DNA of 64,000 bases from positions 62,001 to 126,000 of the forward strand of contig NZ_JAKNTW010000005.1 of the NCBI RefSeq assembly GCF_022213955.1, given 5' to 3'. The position numbers and the translations under genes are program-made. This document shows, piece after piece, positions 54,063-62,709 of the stretch (position 1 is its first letter; every line of letters begins with the position of its first letter). Origin of the DNA: Dolomitihabitans soli (GTDB taxonomy: Bacteria > Actinomycetota > Actinomycetes > Streptosporangiales > Streptosporangiaceae). The notes under the pieces were generated by a model. It had not been told where the DNA came from. It was given only the letters and a program-made list of their open reading frames with translations, and made no database searches.

Positions 54063-54503
54063 ATGGACCCGGATCAGGACGTCGAGGAGCTTGCCACCCG
54101 GATGTTCGATCTCGCCCGTTCTGGGGAGACCGAGCTGCTGGCCGACTATGTGGACGCGGGAGTGCCCGCCAACCTGACCAACGGAAACGGCGACACCCTG
54201 GTGATGCTGGCCGCCTACCACGGGCACGCCGAGACGGTCCGCGCGCTGGTGGCCAGGGGAGCCGAGCCCGGGCGGCCCAACGACAAGGGGCAGACGCCGC
54301 TGGCGGGCGCGGTCTTCAAGAAGGCGCCCGAGGTCGTGAGGGCCCTCCTGGATGCGGGCGCCGACCCGGAGGCGGGGGCGCCCTCCGCCGTGGAGACCGC
54401 CCGGATGTTCGCCAACGAGGAGTTCCTCGGCTGGTTCGCCGAGGTCAGTCGGCCAGCTCCCGATGGAAGCTCCCGGTCTGACCCGGAAGCACCGGGTCGG
54501 TGA
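54063..54503 (+). CDS. Ankyrin repeat protein
   Basis: A 146-residue soluble protein. Ankyrin repeats run from about residue 10 to 115: LARSGETELLADYVDAGVPANLTNGNGDTL, then VMLAAYHGHAETVRALVARGAEP with NDKGQTPLAGAVFKKAPEVVRALLDAGADP, then a partial repeat ETARMFANEEFLGWF. Such proteins bind partners; no enzymatic motif is present. The start ATG 54063 has a CAGAAT -10 box seven bases upstream, suggesting a leaderless message. The last 59 bp overlap the 3' end of the convergent terpene synthase gene, an arrangement that couples their coding ends. Confidence 0.85.
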   Translation: MDPDQDVEELATRMFDLARSGETELLADYVDAGVPANLTNGNGDTLVMLAAYHGHAETVRALVARGAEPGRPNDKGQTPLAGAVFKKAPEVVRALLDAGADPEAGAPSAVETARMFANEEFLGWFAEVSRPAPDGSSRSDPEAPGR

Positions 54504-55452
54504 ACCGGCGGGTCTCCAACGCCCAGTCGAGGTAGCCGCGCATCCAGTCCTCAAGACCGGTCACGCATCGTCGGGTGGCCAGCCTGACCGGCTCCGCGAT
54601 CCCGAGACTGTCGAACCTGACCTCGAGCGCATCCCTCGCGGCCAGGAAGTGCTCGATGCGGTCGTAGATCGTCTGCTCCACCTGGTCGACGGCCTCCTGG
54701 AGCGTGCAGTCGGTGGCGTTCCACAGCACGATGGCGAGGTTGTGGAACTCGCCCTGCACCAGCTCCCTGCGCAGCCCGATGATGTCGTTGGTGCACACGA
54801 CGACGTGTCCGGCCTCGTGCAACAGCATGGAGTACTCGCGGGAGGCACGGATCGCCGCCGGCACGTCGAAGTGCTCCACCAGTTCGATGAGATCGAACGA
54901 CGGGGGCACGTAGGCGATCTCCAGCTTGCGCTCCACGTAGGCGACCGGGTCGGGGATCTTGCCGGAGGCCCGGTTGTCCACCTCCCACAGCGCCGCGTCG
55001 AAACAGGTCCGCAGGTTCCCCGCGAACCGGTCCCACCAGAGGTCGCCGGCCCTGATCCGCATCCGCTCTCCCAGGTCGGCCAGCCCGTGCAGCAGCGCGC
55101 CCGCCGCAGGACCCGGCGGCTCGCCACGCAGCAGGCCCTCGGCCCGGTCGGCGAGCCTGCGGGCCAGCTCCAGGTCGCGACCCACCTCGGCCAGCTCGAA
55201 CTGGTCGTCAAAAACGTGAAACCAGCTGTTGAGGTCGGCGGCCAGTTCCAGGTCGGGCAGTGAGGCCTCGGGGTAGAGGCGCGCGACCAGCCGGGCGTAC
55301 GACTCGCCCGCGAACCTGGCGGCTGCCAGTCCCTCGGTGATCAGGCCGTGCCGCATCGCCCAGCTGGTCGTGTGCCGGGCCACCTGAGCTTCAAAGGGAT
55401 TGACCCGTGAGGGGAAGGGGATTCGCAAATCGGGCAAAACTATATTTTCCAC
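54445..55452 (-). CDS. Class I terpene synthase (copy 1, variant NSE triad)
   Basis: A 335-residue terpene cyclase-fold enzyme starting at GTG 55452 with AGGGAGG upstream. The aspartate-rich metal motif is DDQFE (Asp82-Glu86). The second metal motif reads NDIIGLRRE, with Asn222, Gly226 and Glu230: the usual Ser/Thr of NSE/DTE is Gly here. The C-terminal RY pair appears as RF in ETRRFTDP. The helical fold features NSWFHVFDD and REYSMLLHEAGHVV agree with bacterial mono-/sesqui-/diterpene synthases. Altered triad chemistry may change Mg2+ binding or product. It is divergent from a second synthase gene with 337 bp between, and its end overlaps the ankyrin gene by 59 bp. Confidence 0.88.
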   Translation of the reverse strand: MENIVLPDLRIPFPSRVNPFEAQVARHTTSWAMRHGLITEGLAAARFAGESYARLVARLYPEASLPDLELAADLNSWFHVFDDQFELAEVGRDLELARRLADRAEGLLRGEPPGPAAGALLHGLADLGERMRIRAGDLWWDRFAGNLRTCFDAALWEVDNRASGKIPDPVAYVERKLEIAYVPPSFDLIELVEHFDVPAAIRASREYSMLLHEAGHVVVCTNDIIGLRRELVQGEFHNLAIVLWNATDCTLQEAVDQVEQTIYDRIEHFLAARDALEVRFDSLGIAEPVRLATRRCVTGLEDWMRGYLDWALETRRFTDPVLPGQTGSFHRELAD

Positions 55453-55789
55453 CCAAACCTCCCTAGGGGCTGCAACAGTCCGAAAAGAGTATTTATGGCA
55501 CTAAAAGTGCCGAATAACGATACGGCCATACCCCGGGCGGGAGACGATCAACCCTGCCCAGGGGACAAGTCACGTGGCCTACTCCGGCCACTCCAGCCCC
55601 AGGAGCACCGCGTGGCGGTTCCCAGCAGCCCCATGAGGTGTCCGCACGCTCTCCTTGCACAGATTCCCGTAAGCGCGATTACCTCTTTAGAATGAGGGGT
55701 ATGCGGAGATTCAGGCACTTTCCCCCTACGACTCATAATTGAGGCTCTATATCTGGTTCCGGACACTGGTGCGATTACGGAGAGTACAA
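55453..55789. other. Divergent intergenic region of the terpene synthase pair
   Basis: These 337 bp contain no gene and are visibly richer in A+T than their surroundings. GGCACT-AAA-AGTGCC (55497-55511) is a perfect inverted repeat, and its half site GGCACT recurs at 55714-55719. TAGAAT at 55688-55693 is a good -10 for a forward transcript about 95 bp before the second synthase, though no matching -35 is clear. Confidence 0.5.
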
Positions 55790-56800
55790 ATGCCGGCCGA
55801 TGTGACCTTCGATATTCCTCTCCCGCTCAAACAACACAATGGCTGGCACGCCGCCGCCGAACGCAACCTCTCCTGGCTCACTCGCCGTCGTCTGATCAGT
55901 GACGGGACCATAGGTCTCTACGACCTGTTCAAATCGGAGAAACTCGTCGGCTACACGTTCCCCGACGCCACCGAACGCGGTCTCGACCTGGCCAACCGGA
56001 TCGTCTCTGTGTGCACCCTGCTCGACGACCAGTTCGACGGCCCCGCCGGACGTGACCCGGCCAAGGCGCGCGAGATCAGCGACGGCTTCACCGCCCTGCT
56101 CGAACCGCTGGTCCGGGAGCCCAGGCCACGCACCCCCTTACAGGCCGCGTTCTGCGAGACCTGGAGCGACTCGTGCAACGGGAAGACGCCCGCGTGGCGC
56201 GCCCGCGCCGCCGAGAGCTGGCGGCGCTACTTCGGCTCGCTGGTCCACGAGTCGGGCAACCGCCGCCGGGGCGTATTCCTGTCGCTGGACTGCTATCTGG
56301 AACAACGCCTGGTCACCGGGGCCATGCAGCAGTTCACCGACGCCTGCGAAGTGGCCGGGGAGTTCGAGGTCCCGCCGATCGCCTTCAATATTCCACACGT
56401 GCGCATCATGCGCAGGCTCACCGCGGATTTCGTGAATCTGGCCAATGACCTGGCCTCCCTGGAGAAAGAGATAGCCGCCGGCGAGACGGACAATCTGGTG
56501 ATGGTCATCCGGCACGAGCGGAACTGCTCGATGGACGAGGCGATTCAGCGGGCCTACCATTTCGTGGAGGGCCGGGTGGCCAGATTCGTGCAGCTCAGGA
56601 ATGAGATTCCCGAGGTGTGCGACGGCCTTCAGCTGCCCGACGCGGAAAGGGCGGTCCTGCACCGTTACACCGACGCGCTCGCCGCCTGGATCAGCGGCTA
56701 CGAGCGATGGCAGCGCGAGACCTTCCGCTACCGCCGGGCCGGCGACGTCAGCGAGGTGACCGGCGCGGGCTACCGGCTGGAGGACCTCCTGGAGCGTTAG
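55790..56800 (+). CDS. Class I terpene synthase (copy 2)
   Basis: A 336-residue enzyme with canonical metal sites: DDQFD (Asp79-Asp83) and NDLASLEKE (Asn219, Ser223, Glu227). The start is ATG 55790 with GGAGAG five bases upstream. The sequence LANRIVSVCTLLDDQFD, YFGSLVHESGNRRRGV and HVRIMRRLTADFVNLANDLA fits bacterial terpene cyclases; the C-terminal RY appears as FRYRR. It would convert a C10, C15 or C20 isoprenoid diphosphate to a cyclic hydrocarbon or alcohol. No P450 or prenyl transferase is nearby, so the product may be released unmodified or processed elsewhere. Its stop codon lies in an 18-bp tandem repeat shared with the convergent STAND gene. Confidence 0.93.
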   Translation: MPADVTFDIPLPLKQHNGWHAAAERNLSWLTRRRLISDGTIGLYDLFKSEKLVGYTFPDATERGLDLANRIVSVCTLLDDQFDGPAGRDPAKAREISDGFTALLEPLVREPRPRTPLQAAFCETWSDSCNGKTPAWRARAAESWRRYFGSLVHESGNRRRGVFLSLDCYLEQRLVTGAMQQFTDACEVAGEFEVPPIAFNIPHVRIMRRLTADFVNLANDLASLEKEIAAGETDNLVMVIRHERNCSMDEAIQRAYHFVEGRVARFVQLRNEIPEVCDGLQLPDAERAVLHRYTDALAAWISGYERWQRETFRYRRAGDVSEVTGAGYRLEDLLER

Positions 56801-56823
56801 TCCGGCCTGGAGCGTCAGTCCGC
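56788..56823. repeat. 18-bp tandem duplication holding both convergent stop codons
   Basis: The 18-mer at 56788-56805 is followed at once by a second copy at 56806-56823, with 16 of 18 bases identical. The first copy holds the TAG of the terpene synthase (56798-56800). The second holds the TGA of the opposite STAND gene (56817-56815), created by the T-to-C difference between the copies. Confidence 0.9.
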
Positions 56824-58932
56824 CGGCGAATTGCCGGAGACGTCGTCGTCGAGCGCGTAGGCGATGGCCTCCTCCAGGTTGAGCCGTGCACCCTGCTGGA
56901 ACTGCCGGTCGTAGTCGGCCTCGCCGATGAGCCGCTTGCACTCCTTCACGCTCTGCTCGTGCTCGCCGCTCAGGAACGGCGAGCCGAGGAGCGGCAGGCC
57001 GAACAGCGGCCAGTTGGTCTCCGCCGCGCCCAGCAGGTGGGCCGCGCGGTTCGCGTCGCCGGAGTCGGCGGCGATCCGGGCCAACGCCTCCAGGCACATC
57101 ATCGCGCCGAGCACGTCGTGGAAGTGGCCCTTGATCCGCAACGCCTCGCGGGCGTGGCCGAGCGCCTCCTCGGGCCGCCCGGTGGCCCGCTGCGCCAGCG
57201 AGGTCGCCCAGTGCGCGTAGGACCGCAGCCACAGCTCGCCGCGCTGGTCACAGGTCTGGCGAAGGTCGCCGAGCAGAGCCTCGGCCTCGGTCGCCTCGTT
57301 CTGCGCGGTGAGCACGAACGCCAGCTCCAGAATGGCCGGCAGCAGGCCGGGATTCAGCTCGGGCCCCGACCGGTTGAACTCGATGGCCACGCCGAGCAGG
57401 GCCGTCGCCTTCTGCAGGTCGCCCTGGAGCGCCGCGGCCGTCCCCTGCATCTTGGTCGCCAGGATCACCGCGCCCGAGTCGCCGACCAGCACCGCCTGGG
57501 TGCTGCACTCCTCGGCGTACCGCTGGGCGGACTCGATGTCACCCTGCGCGCTGCACAGGTAGGACAGCACCCACAGCGCCTTGCAGCGCTCCTTGCTGGC
57601 CTCGGTGTTGGCGGCCAGAGCACGGTCCAGATAGACGCGGCCCTCACGGGCGAACCCGCACGCCACCCACATGAACCACAGCGAGGACAGCAGCCGGAGC
57701 GCGACCTTCTTGTGCGCCGGGTGGCCCAGGCAGTATTCGAGCGCGGCGCGCACGTTGTCGTGTTCCTGGCGCATGCGGACGAACCAGTAGACCTGCCGGG
57801 GACCCGACCAGGCGTGCTCACCCGTCTGGGCCAGCTCCAGGTAGTAGTCGCGGTGCCGCTCCTTGATCGCGTCGGTCTGGCCGAGCTTGTCGAGCCACTC
57901 CACGCCGTACTCCCGCAGCGTGTCGATCAGCCTGTAGCGCACGCCCGCGTTGTTGCTCTGCATGAGGAGCACGGACTTCTCGACCAGCCCGGTGACGAGA
58001 TCCATGATCGAATCGGCGGGCAGGTGGTCGGGATCGGCGCAGACGAACCTGGCCGCGTCGAGTTCGAAGTCGCCCGCGAAGACCGCCAGTCGTGCCCACA
58101 GCAGGCGCTCCGCCGGCTCGCAGATCTCGTGGCTCCACCCGATGGCCGCGCGCAGCGTCTGGTGACGGGGCAGCGCCGTACGGCTGGCGCCCGCCAGCAG
58201 GCTGAAGCGGTCGGTGAGCAGCGTCAGGATCTGCTGCACCGACAGCGCGCGCAGCCGCACGGCGGCCAGCTCGATCGCCAGCGGGATGCCGTCGAGCCTG
58301 CGGCACAGCTCGGCCACCGTGCCGATGTTGCCCTCGTCGAGCGAGAAGTCGGGCACCACCGCGCCCGCCCGCGCCCCGAAGAGCTGCACGGACTCGTTGG
58401 TGAAGAGGCTCTCGTCAGGGTCGTCACCCGGTACGGCGAGCGGCGGGATCGGCACCACGTGCTCGCCCGGCACCTGCAACGACTGGCGGCTGGTGGCCAG
58501 GACCGTCAGGTTGGGCGCCTGGTTGAGCAGCTTGACGACCAGCGCGGCGCAGGACTCGATCAGGTGCTCGCAGGTGTCGATGATGAGCAGCATCTGGCGC
58601 TGCCCCACCCACTCGGTCAGGGTGTCGGACTCCGAGCGGGCCGACTGGTCGGCGATGCCCAGCGCCGCGGAGATGGTGTGCTCGACCATCCCGGCGTCCT
58701 GCAGCCTGGCCAGGTCGGCGAACCACACGCCGTCCTCGTACTGCACCCGGACCTGGTGGGCGAGCCGCAGGGCGGTCCTCGACTTGCCGACGCCGCCGAT
58801 GCCCGTCACCGTGACGAGCCGGGACTCCCGGAGCTGGCGCTTGAGATTGGTCAGCAACCTGGTGCGCCCGACGAAGCTGGTGAGCTCCGCGGGCAGATTT
58901 CCCTCTCGCCGCCATCCTGATGGCGTTGCCAT
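56815..58932 (-). CDS. STAND (NB-ARC-like) ATPase without C-terminal HTH
   Basis: A 705-residue protein starting at ATG 58932 (MATPSGWRREGNLPAELTSF) with GAGG upstream. The family core FVGRTRLLTNLKRQL, P-loop VTGIGGVGKSRTALRLA, Walker B LLIIDTCEHLI, VLATSRQSLQVPGEHV and RLDGIPLAIELAA are intact, followed by TPR-like repeats. Relatives continue past the EEAIAYAL segment into a LuxR helix-turn-helix; here the protein stops about ten residues later (DDDVSGNSPAD). The stop lies in a duplicated 18-mer next to the terpene synthase end, so loss of the HTH by rearrangement is plausible. It may act as an HTH-less signalling ATPase or be a decaying regulator. GTG starts a few codons upstream are alternatives. 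Confidence 0.85.
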   Translation of the reverse strand: MATPSGWRREGNLPAELTSFVGRTRLLTNLKRQLRESRLVTVTGIGGVGKSRTALRLAHQVRVQYEDGVWFADLARLQDAGMVEHTISAALGIADQSARSESDTLTEWVGQRQMLLIIDTCEHLIESCAALVVKLLNQAPNLTVLATSRQSLQVPGEHVVPIPPLAVPGDDPDESLFTNESVQLFGARAGAVVPDFSLDEGNIGTVAELCRRLDGIPLAIELAAVRLRALSVQQILTLLTDRFSLLAGASRTALPRHQTLRAAIGWSHEICEPAERLLWARLAVFAGDFELDAARFVCADPDHLPADSIMDLVTGLVEKSVLLMQSNNAGVRYRLIDTLREYGVEWLDKLGQTDAIKERHRDYYLELAQTGEHAWSGPRQVYWFVRMRQEHDNVRAALEYCLGHPAHKKVALRLLSSLWFMWVACGFAREGRVYLDRALAANTEASKERCKALWVLSYLCSAQGDIESAQRYAEECSTQAVLVGDSGAVILATKMQGTAAALQGDLQKATALLGVAIEFNRSGPELNPGLLPAILELAFVLTAQNEATEAEALLGDLRQTCDQRGELWLRSYAHWATSLAQRATGRPEEALGHAREALRIKGHFHDVLGAMMCLEALARIAADSGDANRAAHLLGAAETNWPLFGLPLLGSPFLSGEHEQSVKECKRLIGEADYDRQFQQGARLNLEEAIAYALDDDVSGNSPAD

Positions 58933-59073
58933 GGCCGCCTCACGGGGGGTAGCTGACACCTGCCACCGCATCGTACCGCCGATGCCCGGGCCTGTCCTTG
59001 GGCCCGGAGAGCCGTGGTGGATGAGCTTTCCACCGGACCGAGAAGATCTCAGCCTTCTCTCAGCAGTGCTAAG

Positions 59074-59079
59074 TAGGCT
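59074..59079 (+). promoter_or_regulatory. -10 box for a leaderless hydrolase-ABC transcript
   Basis: TAGGCT ends six bases before the ATG at 59086 and there is no ribosome site. An inverted repeat (CCGGGCC with GGCCCGG) lies farther upstream near 58985-59007. Confidence 0.4.
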
Positions 59080-59085
59080 CTGCGC

Positions 59086-61701
59086 ATGAAGTTCGCGGGG
59101 AGACACAGAGTCGTGGTCCTGCTGGTCGTGCTGGCGCTGGTCGGCGTGGCGGCCTGGGCCCTGTGGCCCGCCCCGCCGCCCCTCGACCGGCTCGACACCG
59201 AGATCGCGGTCGTCGACGGTCCCGACGACGACCAGAACGTCGTCCTCGACGCGACCTACTTCGCGCCGGACGGGGGCGGCAAGGCGCCCGCCGTCCTGCT
59301 CGCGCACGGGTTCGGCGGCAGCAAGCAGAGCGTCAGGGAGCCCGCCGAGCGGCTCGCCCGCGAAGGCTATGCCGTGCTCACCTGGTCGGCGCGCGGCTTC
59401 GGCCGGTCCACCGGCGAGATCGCCCTCAACTCGCCCGACTACGAGGTCAAGGACGTCAAGCAGCTCCTCGACTGGCTCGCTGAACGTCCCGAGGTACGGC
59501 TCGACGCCGCCGGCGACCCCCGCGTCGGCATCGCCGGCGGCTCGTACGGCGGAGCCATCGCGCTGCTGGCCGCGGCGTACGACCAGCGGATCGACGCGAT
59601 CGTCCCGCAGATCACCTGGCACGATCTGTCCGATGCCCTCTTCCCCAACGCCGTGGTCGACGACGACGTCGAGGACGGCGTCGGGAAGGCGCGGACCGGC
59701 GTGTTCAAGCGGATGTGGGCCGGCCTGTTCTTCAGCAGGGGCGGCGCCCCCACCGGCGCGCAGGACGGTGCGGACGAGCGGAGCGGGCTGGCCGCGCTGG
59801 GCGGCTCCGCGCGGTCGCCACGCCCGTTGAACGAGCAGGAGGCCGCCTGCGGCCGGTTCCTGCCGGAGATCTGCGCCATGTACCAGTCGGTGGCCACCAC
59901 GGGGGAGGCGACGCCCGAGGCCGTAGAGCGGCTCAGGAGGTCGAGCCCGGTCTCCGTGCCGGGACGCATCAAGATCCCGACCCTGCTGTTGCAGGGGCAA
60001 CGCGACTCGCTGTTCCCGCTGGACCACGCCGACGCCAACGCCAGGGCCGTCGCCGCGACCGGCGCGCCCGTGCAGGTGGCCTGGTTCGACGGCGGCCACG
60101 ACGGCGGCGACGGAGAGATCGACTGGACCCACGACCGCACCCTCGCCTGGTTCGACCACTGGCTGAAGCGCGACGGCGGGTCCGGCATCCCCGGCAGCGG
60201 CTTCGAGGTGACCAGGGACGGCGGGCGCGACCCCGGCACCCGGCGTCCCGTCCTGCTGCACGCGGGCGCGGACGGCTATCCGGGGCTCGGCGGCAGCGGG
60301 CAGAGCACCGTGCTCCTCTCGGGCCCCGACCAGAACGTGGCGTCCCCGCCCGGCGGATCGCCCGCCGTGGTCTCCTCCGTGCCGGGCTTCGGCGGCCTGC
60401 TGGGCAACGGCAACCTCAGCGTGTCCGTCGACGTGCCGGGGCAGAGCGCCAGCTTCGACTCCGCGCCGCTCACCGGCCCCCTCCAGGTCACGGGCAGTCC
60501 CACGATCAGTGTGCGGGTGCACGGCGGCGGCGAGACCGGCGAGGTGACGCTCTTCGCCAAACTGCAGGACGTGGCCGGCGGCACGCAGCCGCCGACCCTG
60601 CCGGAGGGCCTGGTCTCCCCGGTCAAGATCTCGGTTCCCGCCGAGAAGGACGAGGAGGACGGCGGGACCACGGTCACGATCCGCCTTCCCGCGATCGACC
60701 ACCGCTTCGACGCCGGGCACCGGCTGCGGGTCACCCTGAGCACCACCGACCTCGGCTACGCCATGCCGGCCACGCCGTCCGTGCACCGGATCGGCCTCGC
60801 CTCCCAGACGCTCACCCTGCCCACCGTGGCGGCGCTGCGCACCCCCGCCGCGGGCCCGGCCTGGTGGACCTGGGCGCTGCCGGCGGCGGCTCTCGTGTTG
60901 GCCGCCGGCATCCTGCTCGCCGGGCGCCGCCGTACCCAGGACATCGTCGATCCCGCGTCGGCCGAGGTGCCGCTGCGCATCAGCGGCCTGACGAAGGCCT
61001 ACCGCAACGGCGAGCTGGCGGTCGACGACCTGTCCTTCCGGGTGGAGCGCGGGCAGGTGCTCGGCCTGCTCGGGCCCAACGGGGCGGGCAAGACCACCAC
61101 GATGCGGATGCTGCTCGGCCTGATCCATCCCGACGCGGGCGAGATCCACGTCTTCGGGCGGCGGGTGACCCCCGGCGCCCCCGTGCTCTCCCGGCTGGGC
61201 TCCTTCGTGGAGGGTCCCGGATTCCTGCCGCACCTGAGCGGGCGGGCCAACCTGGAGCTCTACTGGCGGGCGACCGGCCGGCCGGCGGGAGACGCGCGGA
61301 TGGCGGAGGCGCTGGAGATCGCCGGGCTGGGCGCCGCCCTCGACCGCGCGGTCCGCACCTACTCCCAGGGCATGCGGCAGCGCCTGGCCATCGCGCAGGC
61401 CATGCTCGGCCTGCCCGACCTGCTGGTGCTCGACGAGCCCACCAACGGGCTCGACCCGCCGCAGATCAGGGAGATGCGCCGGGTCCTGATCCGCTACGCG
61501 GAGGGCGGCCGCACGGTCATCGTCTCCAGCCACCTGCTCGCCGAGGTCGAGCAGACCTGCGACCACGTGGTGGTCATGCACCGGGGCCGCCTGGTGACCA
61601 CCGGCCCGGTCAGCGACCTGCTGGCGGGCGCGGCCAAGGACAACGGCTCCACCCGCCGACTTGAGGACGTCTTCCTCACCCTGATCGGAGACCACAGTTG
61701 A
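59086..61701 (+). CDS. Fusion of extracellular S15-type hydrolase and ABC ATPase
   Basis: An 871-residue two-enzyme protein. Residues about 8-28 form a transmembrane anchor. Residues 35-575 are an S15/X-Pro-peptidase-like hydrolase: PAVLLAHGFGGSKQSV, nucleophile Ser153 in GGSYGG, acid in GQRDSLFPLDH, His in DGGHDGG, and the C-terminal jelly-roll domain (VTLFAKLQDVAGG, RLRVTLSTTDLG). A second transmembrane helix (WALPAAALVLAAGILLAG) precedes a cytosolic ABC-2-type ATPase with Walker A NGAGKTT (Lys669), signature YSQGMRQRLAIAQAM and Walker B LLVLDEPTNGLD. The topology puts the hydrolase outside and the ATPase inside. The next gene is the matching permease. Such a link between secreted hydrolase and exporter is unusual; processing of the exported product is a plausible role. 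Confidence 0.9.
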   Translation: MKFAGRHRVVVLLVVLALVGVAAWALWPAPPPLDRLDTEIAVVDGPDDDQNVVLDATYFAPDGGGKAPAVLLAHGFGGSKQSVREPAERLAREGYAVLTWSARGFGRSTGEIALNSPDYEVKDVKQLLDWLAERPEVRLDAAGDPRVGIAGGSYGGAIALLAAAYDQRIDAIVPQITWHDLSDALFPNAVVDDDVEDGVGKARTGVFKRMWAGLFFSRGGAPTGAQDGADERSGLAALGGSARSPRPLNEQEAACGRFLPEICAMYQSVATTGEATPEAVERLRRSSPVSVPGRIKIPTLLLQGQRDSLFPLDHADANARAVAATGAPVQVAWFDGGHDGGDGEIDWTHDRTLAWFDHWLKRDGGSGIPGSGFEVTRDGGRDPGTRRPVLLHAGADGYPGLGGSGQSTVLLSGPDQNVASPPGGSPAVVSSVPGFGGLLGNGNLSVSVDVPGQSASFDSAPLTGPLQVTGSPTISVRVHGGGETGEVTLFAKLQDVAGGTQPPTLPEGLVSPVKISVPAEKDEEDGGTTVTIRLPAIDHRFDAGHRLRVTLSTTDLGYAMPATPSVHRIGLASQTLTLPTVAALRTPAAGPAWWTWALPAAALVLAAGILLAGRRRTQDIVDPASAEVPLRISGLTKAYRNGELAVDDLSFRVERGQVLGLLGPNGAGKTTTMRMLLGLIHPDAGEIHVFGRRVTPGAPVLSRLGSFVEGPGFLPHLSGRANLELYWRATGRPAGDARMAEALEIAGLGAALDRAVRTYSQGMRQRLAIAQAMLGLPDLLVLDEPTNGLDPPQIREMRRVLIRYAEGGRTVIVSSHLLAEVEQTCDHVVVMHRGRLVTTGPVSDLLAGAAKDNGSTRRLEDVFLTLIGDHS

Positions 61702-62564
61702 CCGAGCGGACCGAGACGCACGGGAGCCCCGCTCCCGGATACGCCGCCCGGCACACGCTGCCGCTGTCGGTGGAGATCGTCAGGCAGTTCAGACGCCGGC
61801 GCACACTGGTCATGTTCGGCCTGCTGCTGGCCCTGCCCTGGGTGCTGGTGATCGCCTTCAAGGTCGGCACGGGAACGACCGGGCAGAACACCCTGCGCCT
61901 CTCCGACCTGGCCACCGAGAGCGCGCTCAACTTCGCGGCGTTCGCGCTGTCGGTGTCGGTCGGCTTCCTGCTGGTGGTCGCCGTCGGCCTGTTCTGCGGC
62001 GACACGGTGGCCAGCGAGGCGAGCTGGTCGTCGCTGAGATACCTGCTGGCCGCGCCCGTGCCGCGGAGCAGGCTGCTCCGGCAGAAGCTGATCGTGGCGC
62101 TCGGCTACTCGGCCGCGGCCGTGATCTCGCTGCCGCTGATGGCCCTGCTGGCCGGCACCGTGGCCTTCGGCTGGGACGACATCCAGGTGCCGATCACCGG
62201 CGAGATCATCCCCGCCGCCGCGGCGCTGCCCAGGTTCGGCATCGTGATCGGCTACGCCCTGGTGAGCCAGCTCGTCGTCGCCTCGGTCGCGTTCCTGCTC
62301 TCGACCACGACCGACTCCCCGCTCGGCGCCGTGGGCGGCGCGGTCGGCCTGGTCATCGTCAGCAACATCCTGCAGGCCGTCGAGGCGCTCGGGGTGCTCC
62401 GCGAGTTCCTCCCGACGTTCTGGAACTCGGCCTGGCTCGACGCCCTCGCCCCGGAACTCGAGTGGGGCGGGATGCTCAAGGGCGCCTCGGTGTCGGTGAC
62501 CTACTCGGTGATCCTGCTGGCGCTGGCGTTCCGCCGCTTCCGCCGCAAGGACATCGTCTCCTGA
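61698..62564 (+). CDS. ABC-2 type transporter permease
   Basis: A 288-residue membrane protein starting at TTG 61698, overlapping the previous stop as TTGA, with GGAG eight bases upstream. About six helices are visible, for example LVMFGLLLALPWVLVIAF and FALSVSVGFLLVVAVGLF. The block SWSSLRYLLAAPVPRSRLLRQKL is the cytosolic loop common to ABC-2 permeases of the NatB/YhaP kind. It pairs with the ATPase half of the hydrolase fusion to form an exporter. Substrate class is open: peptides, drugs or ions are all known. Confidence 0.9.
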   Translation: MTERTETHGSPAPGYAARHTLPLSVEIVRQFRRRRTLVMFGLLLALPWVLVIAFKVGTGTTGQNTLRLSDLATESALNFAAFALSVSVGFLLVVAVGLFCGDTVASEASWSSLRYLLAAPVPRSRLLRQKLIVALGYSAAAVISLPLMALLAGTVAFGWDDIQVPITGEIIPAAAALPRFGIVIGYALVSQLVVASVAFLLSTTTDSPLGAVGGAVGLVIVSNILQAVEALGVLREFLPTFWNSAWLDALAPELEWGGMLKGASVSVTYSVILLALAFRRFRRKDIVS

Positions 62565-62709
62565 CCGGCCACTCCTGACCGGCCACCGGGCCACCGGTCT
62601 CCGGCTCGCTTCGGCGCGTGCCGTTCGCGTGACCCGCCGTACAGTGTGCGCCGGTGACGCCGAACGGTGTCGTGGCCCGCTCAGGCGGCTGCGCCGGGAG
62701 GCGGGCCGG

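Noticed and set aside
58933-61695. Extension of the reverse-strand STAND frame to over 1600 residues
   Set aside because: The extra part is antisense to the hydrolase-ABC fusion, which has intact catalytic motifs; a ribosome site supports the ATG at 58932.
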